Positions 19,116 to 29,198 of a DNA stretch of 64,000 bases are shown piece by piece. Where the stretch lies: NCBI GenBank assembly GCA_001897995.1, contig MKRV01000236.1, positions 1 through 64,000 of the forward strand, in the 5' to 3' direction. The translations under genes and the position numbers were made by a program. Below the pieces are notes generated by a model. The model worked only from the letters and a program-made list of their open reading frames with translations. It searched no databases and had not been told where the DNA came from. This stretch comes from Alphaproteobacteria bacterium 65-37. Its GTDB lineage: Bacteria; Pseudomonadota; Alphaproteobacteria; Reyranellales; Reyranellaceae. Numbering within the stretch: the first letter of the stretch is position 1; every line of letters begins with the position of its first letter.

Positions 19116-20171
19116 ATGTCGCACGCGCGCATTGCACCGGACCGCGGGCCTCCAGGCCCGCTCTTGAAGGCGGGCCTGGAGGCCCGCGGTCCGAAGATTG
19201 CCGCTCCTCTTGAAGTGCGCGATCTGCGCACCACGCTCTTCACGCGCCGCGGCGAGATGAAGGCCGTCGACGGGCTGAGCCTCACCGTCGGCGCCGGCGA
19301 GACCGTGGCCCTGGTCGGCGAATCCGGCTGCGGCAAGTCCCTGTCGGCGCTGTCGATCATGCGCCTGCTGCCCGACCCACCGGCCCGCATCGTCGGCGGC
19401 GAAGTGCGGCTGAACGGGCGCGACATCGTCGCCTTGTCCGAAGACGACATGCTCGATGTCCGGGGCAAGGAGATCGGCATGATCTTCCAGGACCCGATGA
19501 GCTCGCTGAACCCGGTCGCCACGGTCGAAAAGCAGATCGTCGAGGTACTGACGGCCCATGCCGACCTCAGCCGCAGCGCGGCGCGCGCCCGGGCCCTCGA
19601 ACTGCTCGAATTGGTCGGCATGCCCGACGCCGCCCGCCGGCTCGACGCCTATCCGCACCAGCTCTCCGGCGGCATGTGCCAGCGGGTCGTGATCGCCATG
19701 GCGATCGCCTGCAGCCCGTCGGTGCTGATCGCCGACGAACCGACCACGGCGCTCGACGTCACGGTGCAGGCGCAGGTGCTGGCGCTGCTGAAGAAGCTGC
19801 AGGCCGATGCCGGCATGGCGATGATCTTCATCACCCACGATCTCGGCGTGGTGGCGGAGACGGCCGACAGGGTCGTGGTGATGTATGCCGGCCGCAAGGT
19901 CGAGGAAGCGACCGTCGACGACCTCTTCGAGGCACCCCTGCATCCCTACACGGTCGGGCTGATCGGCGCGACGCCGACTCCGGGCGCGGAACGTGCCGAA
20001 CGCCTGGCCGATATCCCCGGCATGGTGCCGCCGCTCAATGCCCTGCCCCAAGGCTGTGCCTTCGCCCCACGCTGCAAGCGCGTGATGGAGCGGTGCCTCG
20101 GTGAACGGCCGGCATTGCGGGAAACCGCCCCCGGCCGGCTGGTCGCCTGTTTCGCCGTCGAAGGGGGCTGA
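19116..20171 (+). CDS. Oligopeptide ABC transporter ATP-binding protein (DppD-like)
   Basis: Walker A GESGCGKS, signature LSGGMCQRV, Walker B VLIADEPT. Confidence 0.93.
   Translation: MSHARIAPDRGPPGPLLKAGLEARGPKIAAPLEVRDLRTTLFTRRGEMKAVDGLSLTVGAGETVALVGESGCGKSLSALSIMRLLPDPPARIVGGEVRLNGRDIVALSEDDMLDVRGKEIGMIFQDPMSSLNPVATVEKQIVEVLTAHADLSRSAARARALELLELVGMPDAARRLDAYPHQLSGGMCQRVVIAMAIACSPSVLIADEPTTALDVTVQAQVLALLKKLQADAGMAMIFITHDLGVVAETADRVVVMYAGRKVEEATVDDLFEAPLHPYTVGLIGATPTPGAERAERLADIPGMVPPLNALPQGCAFAPRCKRVMERCLGERPALRETAPGRLVACFAVEGG
19138..19193. repeat. 24-bp perfect inverted repeat inside the dppD-like reading frame
   Basis: Arms 19138-19161 (CGGACCGCGGGCCTCCAGGCCCGC) and 19170-19193, 8-nt loop. 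Confidence 0.9.
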
Positions 20172-20176
20172 GCGTC

Positions 20177-21154
20177 ATGTCACCTTCAACGTCACCTTCC
20201 GGATCGTCCTCGGCGTCGCTTCTGTCTTTGCGCGACGTCCATGTCCGCTTCAACACCGCCGCCGGCGTGGTCCGCGCCGTGAGCGGCGTCAGCCTCGATC
20301 TCGCGGTCGGCGAGACCCTGGGGCTGGTGGGCGAGTCGGGCTGCGGCAAGTCCACCTTGGGCAAGGCGATCATGAAGCTCGTTCCCGCCGCGGCCGGCGA
20401 GATCCGCGTCGAGGGGATCGACATCGCGCCGCTGGGACGCGCCGAGCTCACCGACATGCGCCGCAAGGTGCAGATGATCTTCCAGGACCCCTACGGCTCG
20501 CTCAATCCGCGGTCGACCGTGGGGCGCTCCGTGGCCCAGCCCATGGTGCTGGCCGGTTGGAAGCCGGACGCCATAGCCGCGCGGCTGGAGACGCTGCTCG
20601 GCTGGGTCGGCTTGCCGTCGGAGGCCAAGCAGCGCTTCCCGCACGAATTCTCCGGCGGCCAGCGGCAGCGAATCGGCATTGCTCGGGCGCTGGCCCTCGG
20701 CCCCAAGCTGATCATCTGCGACGAGCCGGTCTCCGCCCTCGACGTCTCAGTGCGCGCCCAGGTGATCAACCTGCTCGAGGACCTGAAGACCGAGTTCGGC
20801 GTCTCCTATCTCTTCATCAGCCATGATCTCAGCGTGGTCGAGCATATCGCCGACCGCGTGGCGGTGATGTATCTCGGCACCCTGGTCGAGGTCGGCGGCC
20901 GCGACCAGATCTGGCGCACCCCGCAGCATCCCTACACCAAGGCGCTGCTGGCGGCCGCGCCGATCGCCAATCCCAAGATCGCGCGGATGCGCCAGCGCAC
21001 GGTCCTGCAAGGCGAGCTGCCGAGCCCGCTCAATCCGCCGGCCGGCTGCCCGTTTCATTCGCGCTGCCCGATCGCCCAGGATCGCTGTAGGTCCGAGCGG
21101 CCGGAACTGAGGCCTGTGAGCAACGGTGCGCAGGCGGCGTGCCATTTCGTCTGA
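20177..21154 (+). CDS. Oligopeptide ABC transporter ATP-binding protein (DppF-like)
   Basis: Walker [12 protein letters not shown], signature FSGGQRQRIGIARAL, C-terminal CPFHSRCPIAQDRC. Confidence 0.93.
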   Translation: MSPSTSPSGSSSASLLSLRDVHVRFNTAAGVVRAVSGVSLDLAVGETLGLVGESGCGKSTLGKAIMKLVPAAAGEIRVEGIDIAPLGRAELTDMRRKVQMIFQDPYGSLNPRSTVGRSVAQPMVLAGWKPDAIAARLETLLGWVGLPSEAKQRFPHEFSGGQRQRIGIARALALGPKLIICDEPVSALDVSVRAQVINLLEDLKTEFGVSYLFISHDLSVVEHIADRVAVMYLGTLVEVGGRDQIWRTPQHPYTKALLAAAPIANPKIARMRQRTVLQGELPSPLNPPAGCPFHSRCPIAQDRCRSERPELRPVSNGAQAACHFV

Positions 21155-21174
21155 CAGCTCTATATGATCGGCGC

Positions 21175-21732
21175 ATGAAACGACGCGCCCTGTCGGCCGG
21201 CCTTGCCGCGCTCCTGCTCTCCCCCCTCGCGGCTACGGCACAAACGATGGAGTTCGCCTGCCCCGATCCGGGCACGACCTTCACCTACGACAGCGGCGTC
21301 AAGGTCGTGGCGCGCGGCCGCGAGGGCATGACCTGCCTCATGGAGCGGGTCGGCGGCGGCTCCTTCAAGCTTTCCGCCCTGCTGTTCGATAACCCCTCAC
21401 CGGACGGCGCCGACATGTCGGCCTATATCGCTGCCCTGCGGCCCGACCGGTTGTGGCCCCTGCAGGTCGGCAAGAAGATCGAGGCGCATTACAGCGTCGG
21501 CGGCAACAGTTGGGCTTATGTCCTCACCGTGGTGCGCTATGAGCGGCGCACCGGCCCCGCCGACAAGATGATCGACACCTTCCTGATCGAAATGACGGAG
21601 CAGGGCAGCAAAGGCCAGCGCTCGGTCTCGCGCTGGTGGATCTCGCCCGCCGACAAGTTCGCGATCCGCTACGATTTCAGCGACGGCGCCGGCAAAGCCA
21701 ACCGCGCAGTCGTGACCAGCGTAACCCATTAG
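21175..21732 (+). CDS. Secreted hypothetical protein
   Basis: Signal peptide MKRRALSAGLAALLLSPLAATAQT. Confidence 0.65.
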   Translation: MKRRALSAGLAALLLSPLAATAQTMEFACPDPGTTFTYDSGVKVVARGREGMTCLMERVGGGSFKLSALLFDNPSPDGADMSAYIAALRPDRLWPLQVGKKIEAHYSVGGNSWAYVLTVVRYERRTGPADKMIDTFLIEMTEQGSKGQRSVSRWWISPADKFAIRYDFSDGAGKANRAVVTSVTH

Positions 21733-21792
21733 TCGCAGTTTTGTGACCCGCCACCCCTTGGCACCGTAAAAAGGCAGGCGCATCTTCCGCTC

Positions 21793-22131
21793 ATGACGCG
21801 CCTGCGCGCCCTTTCCGCTTTTCTCGCCTGTCTCGCTGTCTTGGCGAGCGGCGTCATGGCGGTGGCCGCGGCCATGCCAGGCGTATCGACTGCCGTCGAG
21901 CGCAGCGCGGCGACCAATGCACCCTGCAGCCACTGCGATGACTGCGATGGCGTGCCCTGCCCGATCCCGATGCCTGCCTGCGCGCAGGTCGGCGGCAGCG
22001 GTGTGCCGGTGCTCGCCGCCATGGCAATCGACCTGCCGGCTATCGGTTCGAGCTCGATCGACTGGCCTGTCGCCAGCACCAGCCTGAGCGGCCTGTCTCC
22101 CCCTCCCGACCCTTTCCCTCCGCGCGCCTGA
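21793..22131 (+). CDS. Small secreted/membrane Cys-, Met-, Pro-rich protein, candidate metal-binding accessory
   Basis: 112 aa; N-terminal hydrophobic segment; CSHCDDCDGVPCPIPMPAC; immediately upstream of cusBA-like genes. Confidence 0.6.
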   Translation: MTRLRALSAFLACLAVLASGVMAVAAAMPGVSTAVERSAATNAPCSHCDDCDGVPCPIPMPACAQVGGSGVPVLAAMAIDLPAIGSSSIDWPVASTSLSGLSPPPDPFPPRA

Positions 22132-22228
22132 TCCTTCGCCGATCTGTTTGATCCGGCGATTTGATCTGACGGTCTAGGCCGGCGCCCCGTGCTCGCTATC
22201 GGGCGCGTCCGGCAGTGCGGAGGATTCC

Positions 22229-23422
22229 ATGAAGTTCGTCTCGTCGCGGCCCGGCCTCGCCGGCGCCGTTCTGTTCGCCGTGCTTGGGCTCGGCCTTGGC
22301 CTGGCGGCAGCGCAGCCGGCTGCCGCCGATGCGGCCTGCAATGGCGGCAAGGTCAAGTACTACCGCAATCCCATGGGCACGCCCGACACCTCGCCGATCC
22401 CGAAGAAGGATTCCATGAACATGGACTACATCCCGGTCTGCGAGGACGAGACCGGGACGAACCCGGGTGCCGTCACGATCGGCCTCGACAAAGTGCAGCG
22501 CCTGGGTGTGCGCACGGCCGAGGTCCAGGAACGGGCACTGAGCCGAATCGTGCGCGCCTTCGCCAGCCTGCAGTTCGACGAACGCCGCCAGAGCGTCGTG
22601 GCACCGCGCTTTGCCGGCTGGATCGAGAAGCTCCTGGTCAACGCCGTCGGCGATCCGGTGACGCGCGGCCAGCCCCTGTTCGAGGTCTACAGTCCCGAGC
22701 TCAATGTGCTGCAGCAGGAATGGCAGCTCGCCGGCCGCACCGCCTACGCCACCGACAAGCTACACAACCTCGGCTATCCCGAGGCCGAGATGGAGAAGCT
22801 GCGGCGGGGCGAACGGCCGCGTACCGTGACCATTCGGTCCCCCGCGACCGGCACCGTCATCGACAAGACGGCGATCGAGGGAGCGCGCTTTCAGGCCGGC
22901 GATCCGCTGTTCCGCATCGTCGACACCTCCAGCATGTGGGTGATCGCCGAAGTCTACGAACAGGACCTCGCCTACGTGAAGGTGGGCGACATGGCCCGCA
23001 TCACCGTGAACGCCTGGCCCAACCGCAGTTTCGAGGGCAAGGTCACTTTCATCTACCCAGGCCTCGGCAAGGAAAGCCGCACCGCACGACTGCGGATCGA
23101 AGTGGCCAATCCCGACGGCCTGCTGCGCGCCGACATGGCCGCCACGGCGGAGATCGCCTCGCCCCTCGAGGGCAGCCGCGTCGTCGTGCCGGACTCCGCG
23201 GTGATCGACAGCGGACGGCGGCAGGTGGTGCTGGTTGAACGCGGCGAGGGCCGCTACGAGCCGCGCCCCGTGAAACTCGGCGCCCGGGTTCCGGGCTTCG
23301 TCCAGGTGATCGACGGCCTCACGGCAGGCGAGCGCGTCGTCACCCAGGCGACCTTCCTGATCGACGCCGAGAGCAACATCCGCGCCGCGCTGGCCGCCTT
23401 CAATGCCGGAGAAAAGCAGTGA
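22229..23422 (+). CDS. RND efflux periplasmic adaptor, CusB-like
   Basis: YYRNPMGTPDTSPIPKKDSMNMDYIPVC heavy-metal-binding-like segment; membrane-fusion-protein core. Confidence 0.88.
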   Translation: MKFVSSRPGLAGAVLFAVLGLGLGLAAAQPAAADAACNGGKVKYYRNPMGTPDTSPIPKKDSMNMDYIPVCEDETGTNPGAVTIGLDKVQRLGVRTAEVQERALSRIVRAFASLQFDERRQSVVAPRFAGWIEKLLVNAVGDPVTRGQPLFEVYSPELNVLQQEWQLAGRTAYATDKLHNLGYPEAEMEKLRRGERPRTVTIRSPATGTVIDKTAIEGARFQAGDPLFRIVDTSSMWVIAEVYEQDLAYVKVGDMARITVNAWPNRSFEGKVTFIYPGLGKESRTARLRIEVANPDGLLRADMAATAEIASPLEGSRVVVPDSAVIDSGRRQVVLVERGEGRYEPRPVKLGARVPGFVQVIDGLTAGERVVTQATFLIDAESNIRAALAAFNAGEKQ

Positions 23423-26400
23423 TCGCCAGCATCATCCGCTGGTCGGCCCGCAACATCCTGCTGATGGTGATCGCCGCCGCTTCCGTTGTCGGTGGCGGCC
23501 TGTTCGCCGTCGGCCGGCTGTCGCTCGACGCCATCCCCGATCTCTCCGACACGCAGGTGATCGTCTACACCGAAATGCCGGGCCAGGCGCCTCAGGTGGT
23601 GGAGGACCAGGTCACCTATCCCCTCAGCACGGCCCTTCTCGCCGTGCCGAAGAGCCGGGTGGTGCGCGGCTTCTCGTTCTTCGGCGTGTCCTTCGTCTAT
23701 GTGATCTTCGAGGACGGCACCGACATCTACTGGGCCCGCAGCCGCGTACTCGAATACCTGAATTCGGCGGCACAGCGGCTTCCGGCCAATGCCCGCCCGA
23801 CCTTGGGACCCGACGCGACCGGCGTGGGCTGGGTCTATCAATATGTCGTCCTGGGCGCCGACCGCACGCTCGCCGAACTGCGCTCGCTGCAGGACTGGTA
23901 CGTGCGCTTCGGCCTCGCCAAGGCTCAGGGCGTCGCCGAAGTGGCGAGCGTCGGCGGCTTCGTGCGGCAATACAACGTCGTTCTCGACCCGGTGAAGCTG
24001 CGTAGTTTCGGCATTCCGCTCGGCCGGGTGATCGAGGCCATCCGCCAGTCCAATCGCGAGACCGGCGGCCGGGTCGTGGAAATGACCGAAACCGAGTTCA
24101 TGGTGCGCGGCCGCGGCTACCTACGGGACGCCGCCGACCTGGAGCTGATCGTGCTGAAGGCCGGCGGACCCACGCCGATCCTGATCCGCGATGTGGCGCG
24201 GGTCGAGCTGGGCCCCGACGAGCGACGCGGCCTGAGCGAGCTCGACGGCGAGGGCGAAGCGGTCGGCGGCATCGCCGTGCAGCGCTTTGGACAGAACGCG
24301 CTCGACGTCATCGATCACGTGAAGGCGAAGCTCGGCGAGATCGCCGACGGTCTTCCCGAGGGCGTGCGCATCGCGGCGGTCTATGACCGCTCCGAGCTGA
24401 TCCATCGCGCCATCGCCACCCTGAAATGGACCCTGATCGAGGAAAGCCTCGTGGTCGCCGCCGTATGCATGGTGTTCCTGCTGCATGTCCGTTCGGCGCT
24501 GGTCGCCATCGTGACCTTGCCGATCGGCGTGCTGATGGCCTTCATCGCCATGCAGGCGCTCGGCATCGGTTCCAACATCATGAGTCTGGGCGGCATCGCG
24601 ATCGCGATCGGCGCCATGGTCGACGCCGCCATCGTCATGATCGAAAATGCCCACAAGCATCTCGAACGGCTGGAACCCGGCCGCTCGCGCCGCGAGGCGA
24701 TCGTCGCCGCCGCGGTCGAGGTCGGGCCGGCGCTGTTTTTCAGCCTGCTGGTCATCACCGTCTCCTTCCTGCCGATCTTCGCCCTGGAGGATCAGGAGGG
24801 ACGGCTGTTCAAGCCACTGGCCTGGACCAAGAGCCTGGCGATGGCCGCCGCCGCCCTCCTGTCGGTGACGCTGGTGCCGGCCCTGATGATGCTGTTCGTG
24901 CGCGGCCGCCTGGTCCCGGAGCATCGCAATCCGATCAACCGGCTGCTGATCTTCGTCTACCGGCCGCTGATCCGATGGGTGCTGAAAGCACGGCTGCTGA
25001 CCGTCGCCATCGCGCTCGCAGCGATGGCCGCCGCCCTCTGGCCATTGTCGCGTCTCGGCGCCGAATTCATGCCGACCCTCGACGAGGGCACCTTGATGTA
25101 CATGCCGGTCACGCTGCCCGGCCTCTCGGTCACCAAGTCGGCCGAGCTGCTGCAGACACAGAACAAGATCATCAAGTCGTTTCCCGAGGTCGCTTCGGTG
25201 TTCGGCAAGGCCGGTCGCGCTGCGACGGCCACCGATCCCGCACCGCTCGAAATGTTCGAGACGGTGATCAACCTCAGGCCCCGCGAAGAATGGCGGGCCG
25301 GCATGACGACGGAGCGGCTGATCGCCGACATGGACGCCGCCCTGCAGTTTCCCGGCGTCAGCAATGCCTGGACGATGCCGATCAAGGCCCGCATCGACAT
25401 GCTGGCGACCGGCATCCGCACGCCGGTCGGAGTCAAGATCCTGGGGCGCGACTACGCCCAACTCGAGCAGACGGCCCGCCAGGTCGAGGCAGCGATCCGT
25501 GCCGTTCCCGGCACGACCGCCGCACATGCCGAACGGGTCACCGGCGGCTACTTCCTGGAAATCCTGCCGCAGAGGTCCCGGCTCGCCCAGTACGGCGTGA
25601 TGATCGAGGAGGTGCAGCAGGCCGTCGCCAGCGCGCTCGGCGGCGAGACGGTGACGACCACGGTCGAAGGCCGCGAACGCTATTCGGTGACGGTCCGCTA
25701 TCCGCGCGACTTCCGTTCCGACCCGCGCGCCATCGCCTCGGACGTGCTGATCCCCACCATGCAGGGCGGCATGCTGCCGCTCGGCCAGCTGGCCGAGATC
25801 GCGCTGACACAGGGGCCGACATCGATCCGGACCGAGAACGCCCAGCTCGCAGTCTATGTCTATGTCGACTTCCGCGACCGCGACCTCGCCGGCTATGTCG
25901 CCGACGCCCGGCGTGCGGTGCAGGAAACAGTGACTTTCCCGCCCGGCGCCTACGCCATCTGGAGCGGTCAGTTCGAGTATCTCGAGCGGGCCGAGGCCAA
26001 GCTGCGGTTGGTCGTCCCGGCGACTCTGCTGCTGATCTTCGTTCTGCTCTATCTCAACTTCGGACGCCTGACCGAGACCCTGATCGTCATGCTGTCGCTA
26101 CCCTTTGCCCTGGTCGGCGGCCTCTGGCTCGTCTGGTGGATGGGCTTCAACATGAGCGTGGCCGTTGCCGTCGGCTTCATTGCGCTGGCCGGCGTCGCCG
26201 CCGAAACCGGCGTGGTGATGCTGATCTACCTCGACCAGGCCCTCGCCGCGCGCCGCGCTCGCTGCACCGAGGAAGGACGCGCCTTCACCCGCGCCGACCT
26301 CGACGCGGCAATTATGAGCGGCGCCGTCGAAAGGGTGCGGCCCAAGATCATGACGGTGACGGCAATCGTCGCGGGCCTTCTGCCGATCCTGTGGAACCAT

Positions 26401-26532
26401 GGCACTGGCTCCGAAGTGATGCAGCGTATCGCCGTGCCGATGATCGGCGGCATGGCGAGCTCCACCCTGCTCACCCTGCTGGTGATCCCGGCGATCTACG
26501 CGCTGGTGAAACGCCTGCCATTGAAAACTTAG
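23419..26532 (+). CDS. Heavy-metal RND permease, CusA/CzcA-like
   Basis: 1037 aa RND; KARIDMLATGIRTPVGVKILG and duplicated TM domains. Confidence 0.93.
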   Translation: MIASIIRWSARNILLMVIAAASVVGGGLFAVGRLSLDAIPDLSDTQVIVYTEMPGQAPQVVEDQVTYPLSTALLAVPKSRVVRGFSFFGVSFVYVIFEDGTDIYWARSRVLEYLNSAAQRLPANARPTLGPDATGVGWVYQYVVLGADRTLAELRSLQDWYVRFGLAKAQGVAEVASVGGFVRQYNVVLDPVKLRSFGIPLGRVIEAIRQSNRETGGRVVEMTETEFMVRGRGYLRDAADLELIVLKAGGPTPILIRDVARVELGPDERRGLSELDGEGEAVGGIAVQRFGQNALDVIDHVKAKLGEIADGLPEGVRIAAVYDRSELIHRAIATLKWTLIEESLVVAAVCMVFLLHVRSALVAIVTLPIGVLMAFIAMQALGIGSNIMSLGGIAIAIGAMVDAAIVMIENAHKHLERLEPGRSRREAIVAAAVEVGPALFFSLLVITVSFLPIFALEDQEGRLFKPLAWTKSLAMAAAALLSVTLVPALMMLFVRGRLVPEHRNPINRLLIFVYRPLIRWVLKARLLTVAIALAAMAAALWPLSRLGAEFMPTLDEGTLMYMPVTLPGLSVTKSAELLQTQNKIIKSFPEVASVFGKAGRAATATDPAPLEMFETVINLRPREEWRAGMTTERLIADMDAALQFPGVSNAWTMPIKARIDMLATGIRTPVGVKILGRDYAQLEQTARQVEAAIRAVPGTTAAHAERVTGGYFLEILPQRSRLAQYGVMIEEVQQAVASALGGETVTTTVEGRERYSVTVRYPRDFRSDPRAIASDVLIPTMQGGMLPLGQLAEIALTQGPTSIRTENAQLAVYVYVDFRDRDLAGYVADARRAVQETVTFPPGAYAIWSGQFEYLERAEAKLRLVVPATLLLIFVLLYLNFGRLTETLIVMLSLPFALVGGLWLVWWMGFNMSVAVAVGFIALAGVAAETGVVMLIYLDQALAARRARCTEEGRAFTRADLDAAIMSGAVERVRPKIMTVTAIVAGLLPILWNHGTGSEVMQRIAVPMIGGMASSTLLTLLVIPAIYALVKRLPLKT

Positions 26533-26550
26533 CGATGCCCGCTGCCGGAA

Positions 26551-27726
26551 TCAGAGAATCCGGCGCAGCAACGGCATCCGTCGGAACACCAGGGCAGAGA
26601 GGGCGAATGTCGCGACCGCAGCGGCGGCCGTCAGAAGAGCTGCCTTGAACAGGCCGCCCCCCGGCAGGCGATGCAGCAGCAGCGCCAGGGCGATGATCAC
26701 CGGCGGATGGAAGAGGTAGACGGCGAAGGCATTGTCGGAGAGGAACTTCGCGGCGGGTCCCTGGCGGCCAAAATTGCGGCGATAGAGCGCGAGGAGACCG
26801 AAGCTCATGCCGACACACACCAGCGCTTCCCAGAGACACTTTCCGGCACTCACCGGATTGAAGCCGCCATTGTAGGGCCTCGTGTCGCCCTGCAGGGCGC
26901 CACCCGCAACGATCAAGATGACGAAGATCAGAGCGGCCGGCGCCAGCAGAGCTGCTGCCCAGGCCAGCGCGTCGCGCTGCGGCAGGTGTTCGAACCAGCG
27001 CCCGCGAAAGGCGGCGACGCCCGCCACGAACATGAGGATGTACTGAGGAAAATCGCCGGGATGCATGTTGAAGACGCTGACGTCCTCCGGCAGCACAACG
27101 CGCACGGCGAATGTCGTGGCTGCCATGGCGAGCAGAAAGCCGGCGATGATTCCGGCGGCAGGCTTGCCGGCCATCTTGCCCGGGACGGGCGGCAGTGCCG
27201 ACCGCATGAGGGCATAGACGAGTGAGAAGGCGAGAAGGGCGGCGCAGAACCACATCGGTCCCGTTTCGGAAAGCCATTCGCCGTTGCGAAAATGCACGAG
27301 CCATTGATGGGTGAAGCCACCGCTGCCCCAGGTGCGTGACACGAAGTACTGCGTCAAAGGTCCAATCACGAGCATGTAGAGGAGTGTCGGCACACCGAGC
27401 CGCAGGAAGCGATCGCGACTGAAGCGACGCAACCCCTTCCTGTCGAAGGCCGGCGCCGCGAAGTAGCCGGCAATCAGGAAGAGCAGCGCCATGAAGAAGG
27501 CCTGCAGGACGCTTTGATAGACGCCGAATACGATCGCAGTGCCGAAGCCTGTCGTCGCGCGATCCGTATAGTACCAGTTGCCGAACGGACTGTAGGTGTC
27601 GCTGGCATGCATGCTCAGGACGAGGATGATCATCGTCCAGCGGACGTTGTCGACGAAGGCCAGCCGCGTCACCTCCGCTTTGCCGGCAGCGGCGACGGGC
27701 CCCAAGCCGCACCGATCGGATGCCAT
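26551..27726 (-). CDS. Acyltransferase 3-family membrane protein
   Basis: RLAFVDNVRWTMIILVLSMHASDTYSPFGNWYY, many TM segments. Confidence 0.82.
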   Translation of the reverse strand: MASDRCGLGPVAAAGKAEVTRLAFVDNVRWTMIILVLSMHASDTYSPFGNWYYTDRATTGFGTAIVFGVYQSVLQAFFMALLFLIAGYFAAPAFDRKGLRRFSRDRFLRLGVPTLLYMLVIGPLTQYFVSRTWGSGGFTHQWLVHFRNGEWLSETGPMWFCAALLAFSLVYALMRSALPPVPGKMAGKPAAGIIAGFLLAMAATTFAVRVVLPEDVSVFNMHPGDFPQYILMFVAGVAAFRGRWFEHLPQRDALAWAAALLAPAALIFVILIVAGGALQGDTRPYNGGFNPVSAGKCLWEALVCVGMSFGLLALYRRNFGRQGPAAKFLSDNAFAVYLFHPPVIIALALLLHRLPGGGLFKAALLTAAAAVATFALSALVFRRMPLLRRIL

Positions 27727-27801
27727 AGGGGCACTCTGGCAGGACAGTGACGGCGCCTCCAGGCGCTCCAGGTCATTGCAGTCGAGCCGAATCCCGACCC
27801 T

Positions 27802-28248
27802 TCAGTCGCCTGCAGCGTCCAGCATCTCCGCGAGGTTCTCCGGCCAGACCGTCGCCCGAGTTCGCCGGAGGTCCTCAAGCGACCACCAGCGATGCTCGAC
27901 CATGACCTCGCGCTCGAAATCGGTCCAGCTCTCCCACGAAAGTGCATCGGCGCCGAGACGAACGAGGTAGTACCACTCGTCCGATATGGCGTGTTCGCCG
28001 TCCGGCAACTGCATGACGACTTCGCGCCGCGCAACCACTTCGCCGACGGAGTCGCGCCGAAGGCCAGTCTCCTCGAGGAGCTCGCGAAGTGCTGCCTGCT
28101 CCAGGGTCTCGCCCTCCTCGACACCGCCGCCCGGTGTCGCCCAGAAATCCAGTCCGGCAAGCGGCCCGCGCTTGTGCACGAAGCGAAAGAGCAGGAGCTC
28201 GCCCGCCTCGTTCAGGATCAGAAAGCGGGCCGATGGGCGTCTGCGCAT
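27802..28248 (-). CDS. NUDIX hydrolase
   Basis: Nudix box GGGVEEGETLEQAALRELLEETGL. Confidence 0.92.
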   Translation of the reverse strand: MRRRPSARFLILNEAGELLLFRFVHKRGPLAGLDFWATPGGGVEEGETLEQAALRELLEETGLRRDSVGEVVARREVVMQLPDGEHAISDEWYYLVRLGADALSWESWTDFEREVMVEHRWWSLEDLRRTRATVWPENLAEMLDAAGD

Positions 28249-28267
28249 CGTGGCCGCCGAGGTCGAC

Positions 28268-29191
28268 TTAGACGACCGATGCCGGATCGGTGTTGGCGCC
28301 GCAGATCAGGGTCGCCACATGCTCACCGGCGACGGGCCGATAGGCGCCGCAGATCAGTGCCGCCAGTCCGGTCGCCCCGGCCGGTTCGGCGACCACACGC
28401 AACTCATCCCACAAAGCACGTTGAGCCGCCCGCACAGCATCGTCGTTCACCAGCACCGAGTCGCGCACCAGCTTGCGGGCGATCTCGAAATTGGGCGCAC
28501 CGATGCGGCTGGCGCCCAGCGCATCGGCGGCGATGCCTGAGATCGCCACGTCGACCGGCTTGCCGGCCTTCAGGGCCTCGTGCAGCGTCGGCGTGCCCTC
28601 GGTTTCGACGGCGACGATCTTGATCTTCTCGCCGACCGCTGCGGCGCACCCGGCGATCAGGCCGCCGCCACCAACCGCCACCAGCAAGGTATCAAACCCG
28701 GCCTGCTCAGCGAACTCCAGCGCCACGCTGCCTGCGCCAGCAAAGACCACCGGGTCTTCATAGGCCGGGACGATCAGGGCGCCGGTCTCGGCGGCGCGCT
28801 TCTCCGACGCAGCACGCGCTTCGGCGTAGACGGCGCCGATCTGGTGTACGACCGCACCATAGCTCTTCAACCGCGCCACCTTGGCGGGCGAGGAGATGGT
28901 GGGCACGAAGATCTCCGCCTTGTGGCCCAGCGCCCGCGCCGCATAAGCCGCGGCGGCACCGTGATTGCCGCCCGAGGCCGCGACGATGCCGGCGGCCGGC
29001 ACCTTCGATGCCAGCAGCTTGTGGAACGCCCCACGGCCCTTGAACGAGCCACTGACCTGCAGCGCTTCCAGCTTGAGCGCGAGAGGCACGGTGCTACCGA
29101 AGGCGCCGGTCGCCAGTTCGAGGACCGGGGTACGGCGCACATGCGGGCGAACGAGGCCCCACGCGGCTGCGACATCCTTGGTGGAAATCAT
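28268..29191 (-). CDS. PLP-dependent threonine/serine dehydratase-like protein
   Basis: SGSFKGRGAFHKLL (PLP lysine), ASGGNHGAAAAYAAR, VAVGGGGLIAG. Start at MISTKD. Confidence 0.88.
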   Translation of the reverse strand: MISTKDVAAAWGLVRPHVRRTPVLELATGAFGSTVPLALKLEALQVSGSFKGRGAFHKLLASKVPAAGIVAASGGNHGAAAAYAARALGHKAEIFVPTISSPAKVARLKSYGAVVHQIGAVYAEARAASEKRAAETGALIVPAYEDPVVFAGAGSVALEFAEQAGFDTLLVAVGGGGLIAGCAAAVGEKIKIVAVETEGTPTLHEALKAGKPVDVAISGIAADALGASRIGAPNFEIARKLVRDSVLVNDDAVRAAQRALWDELRVVAEPAGATGLAALICGAYRPVAGEHVATLICGANTDPASVV

Positions 29192-29198
29192 CGGAGTC

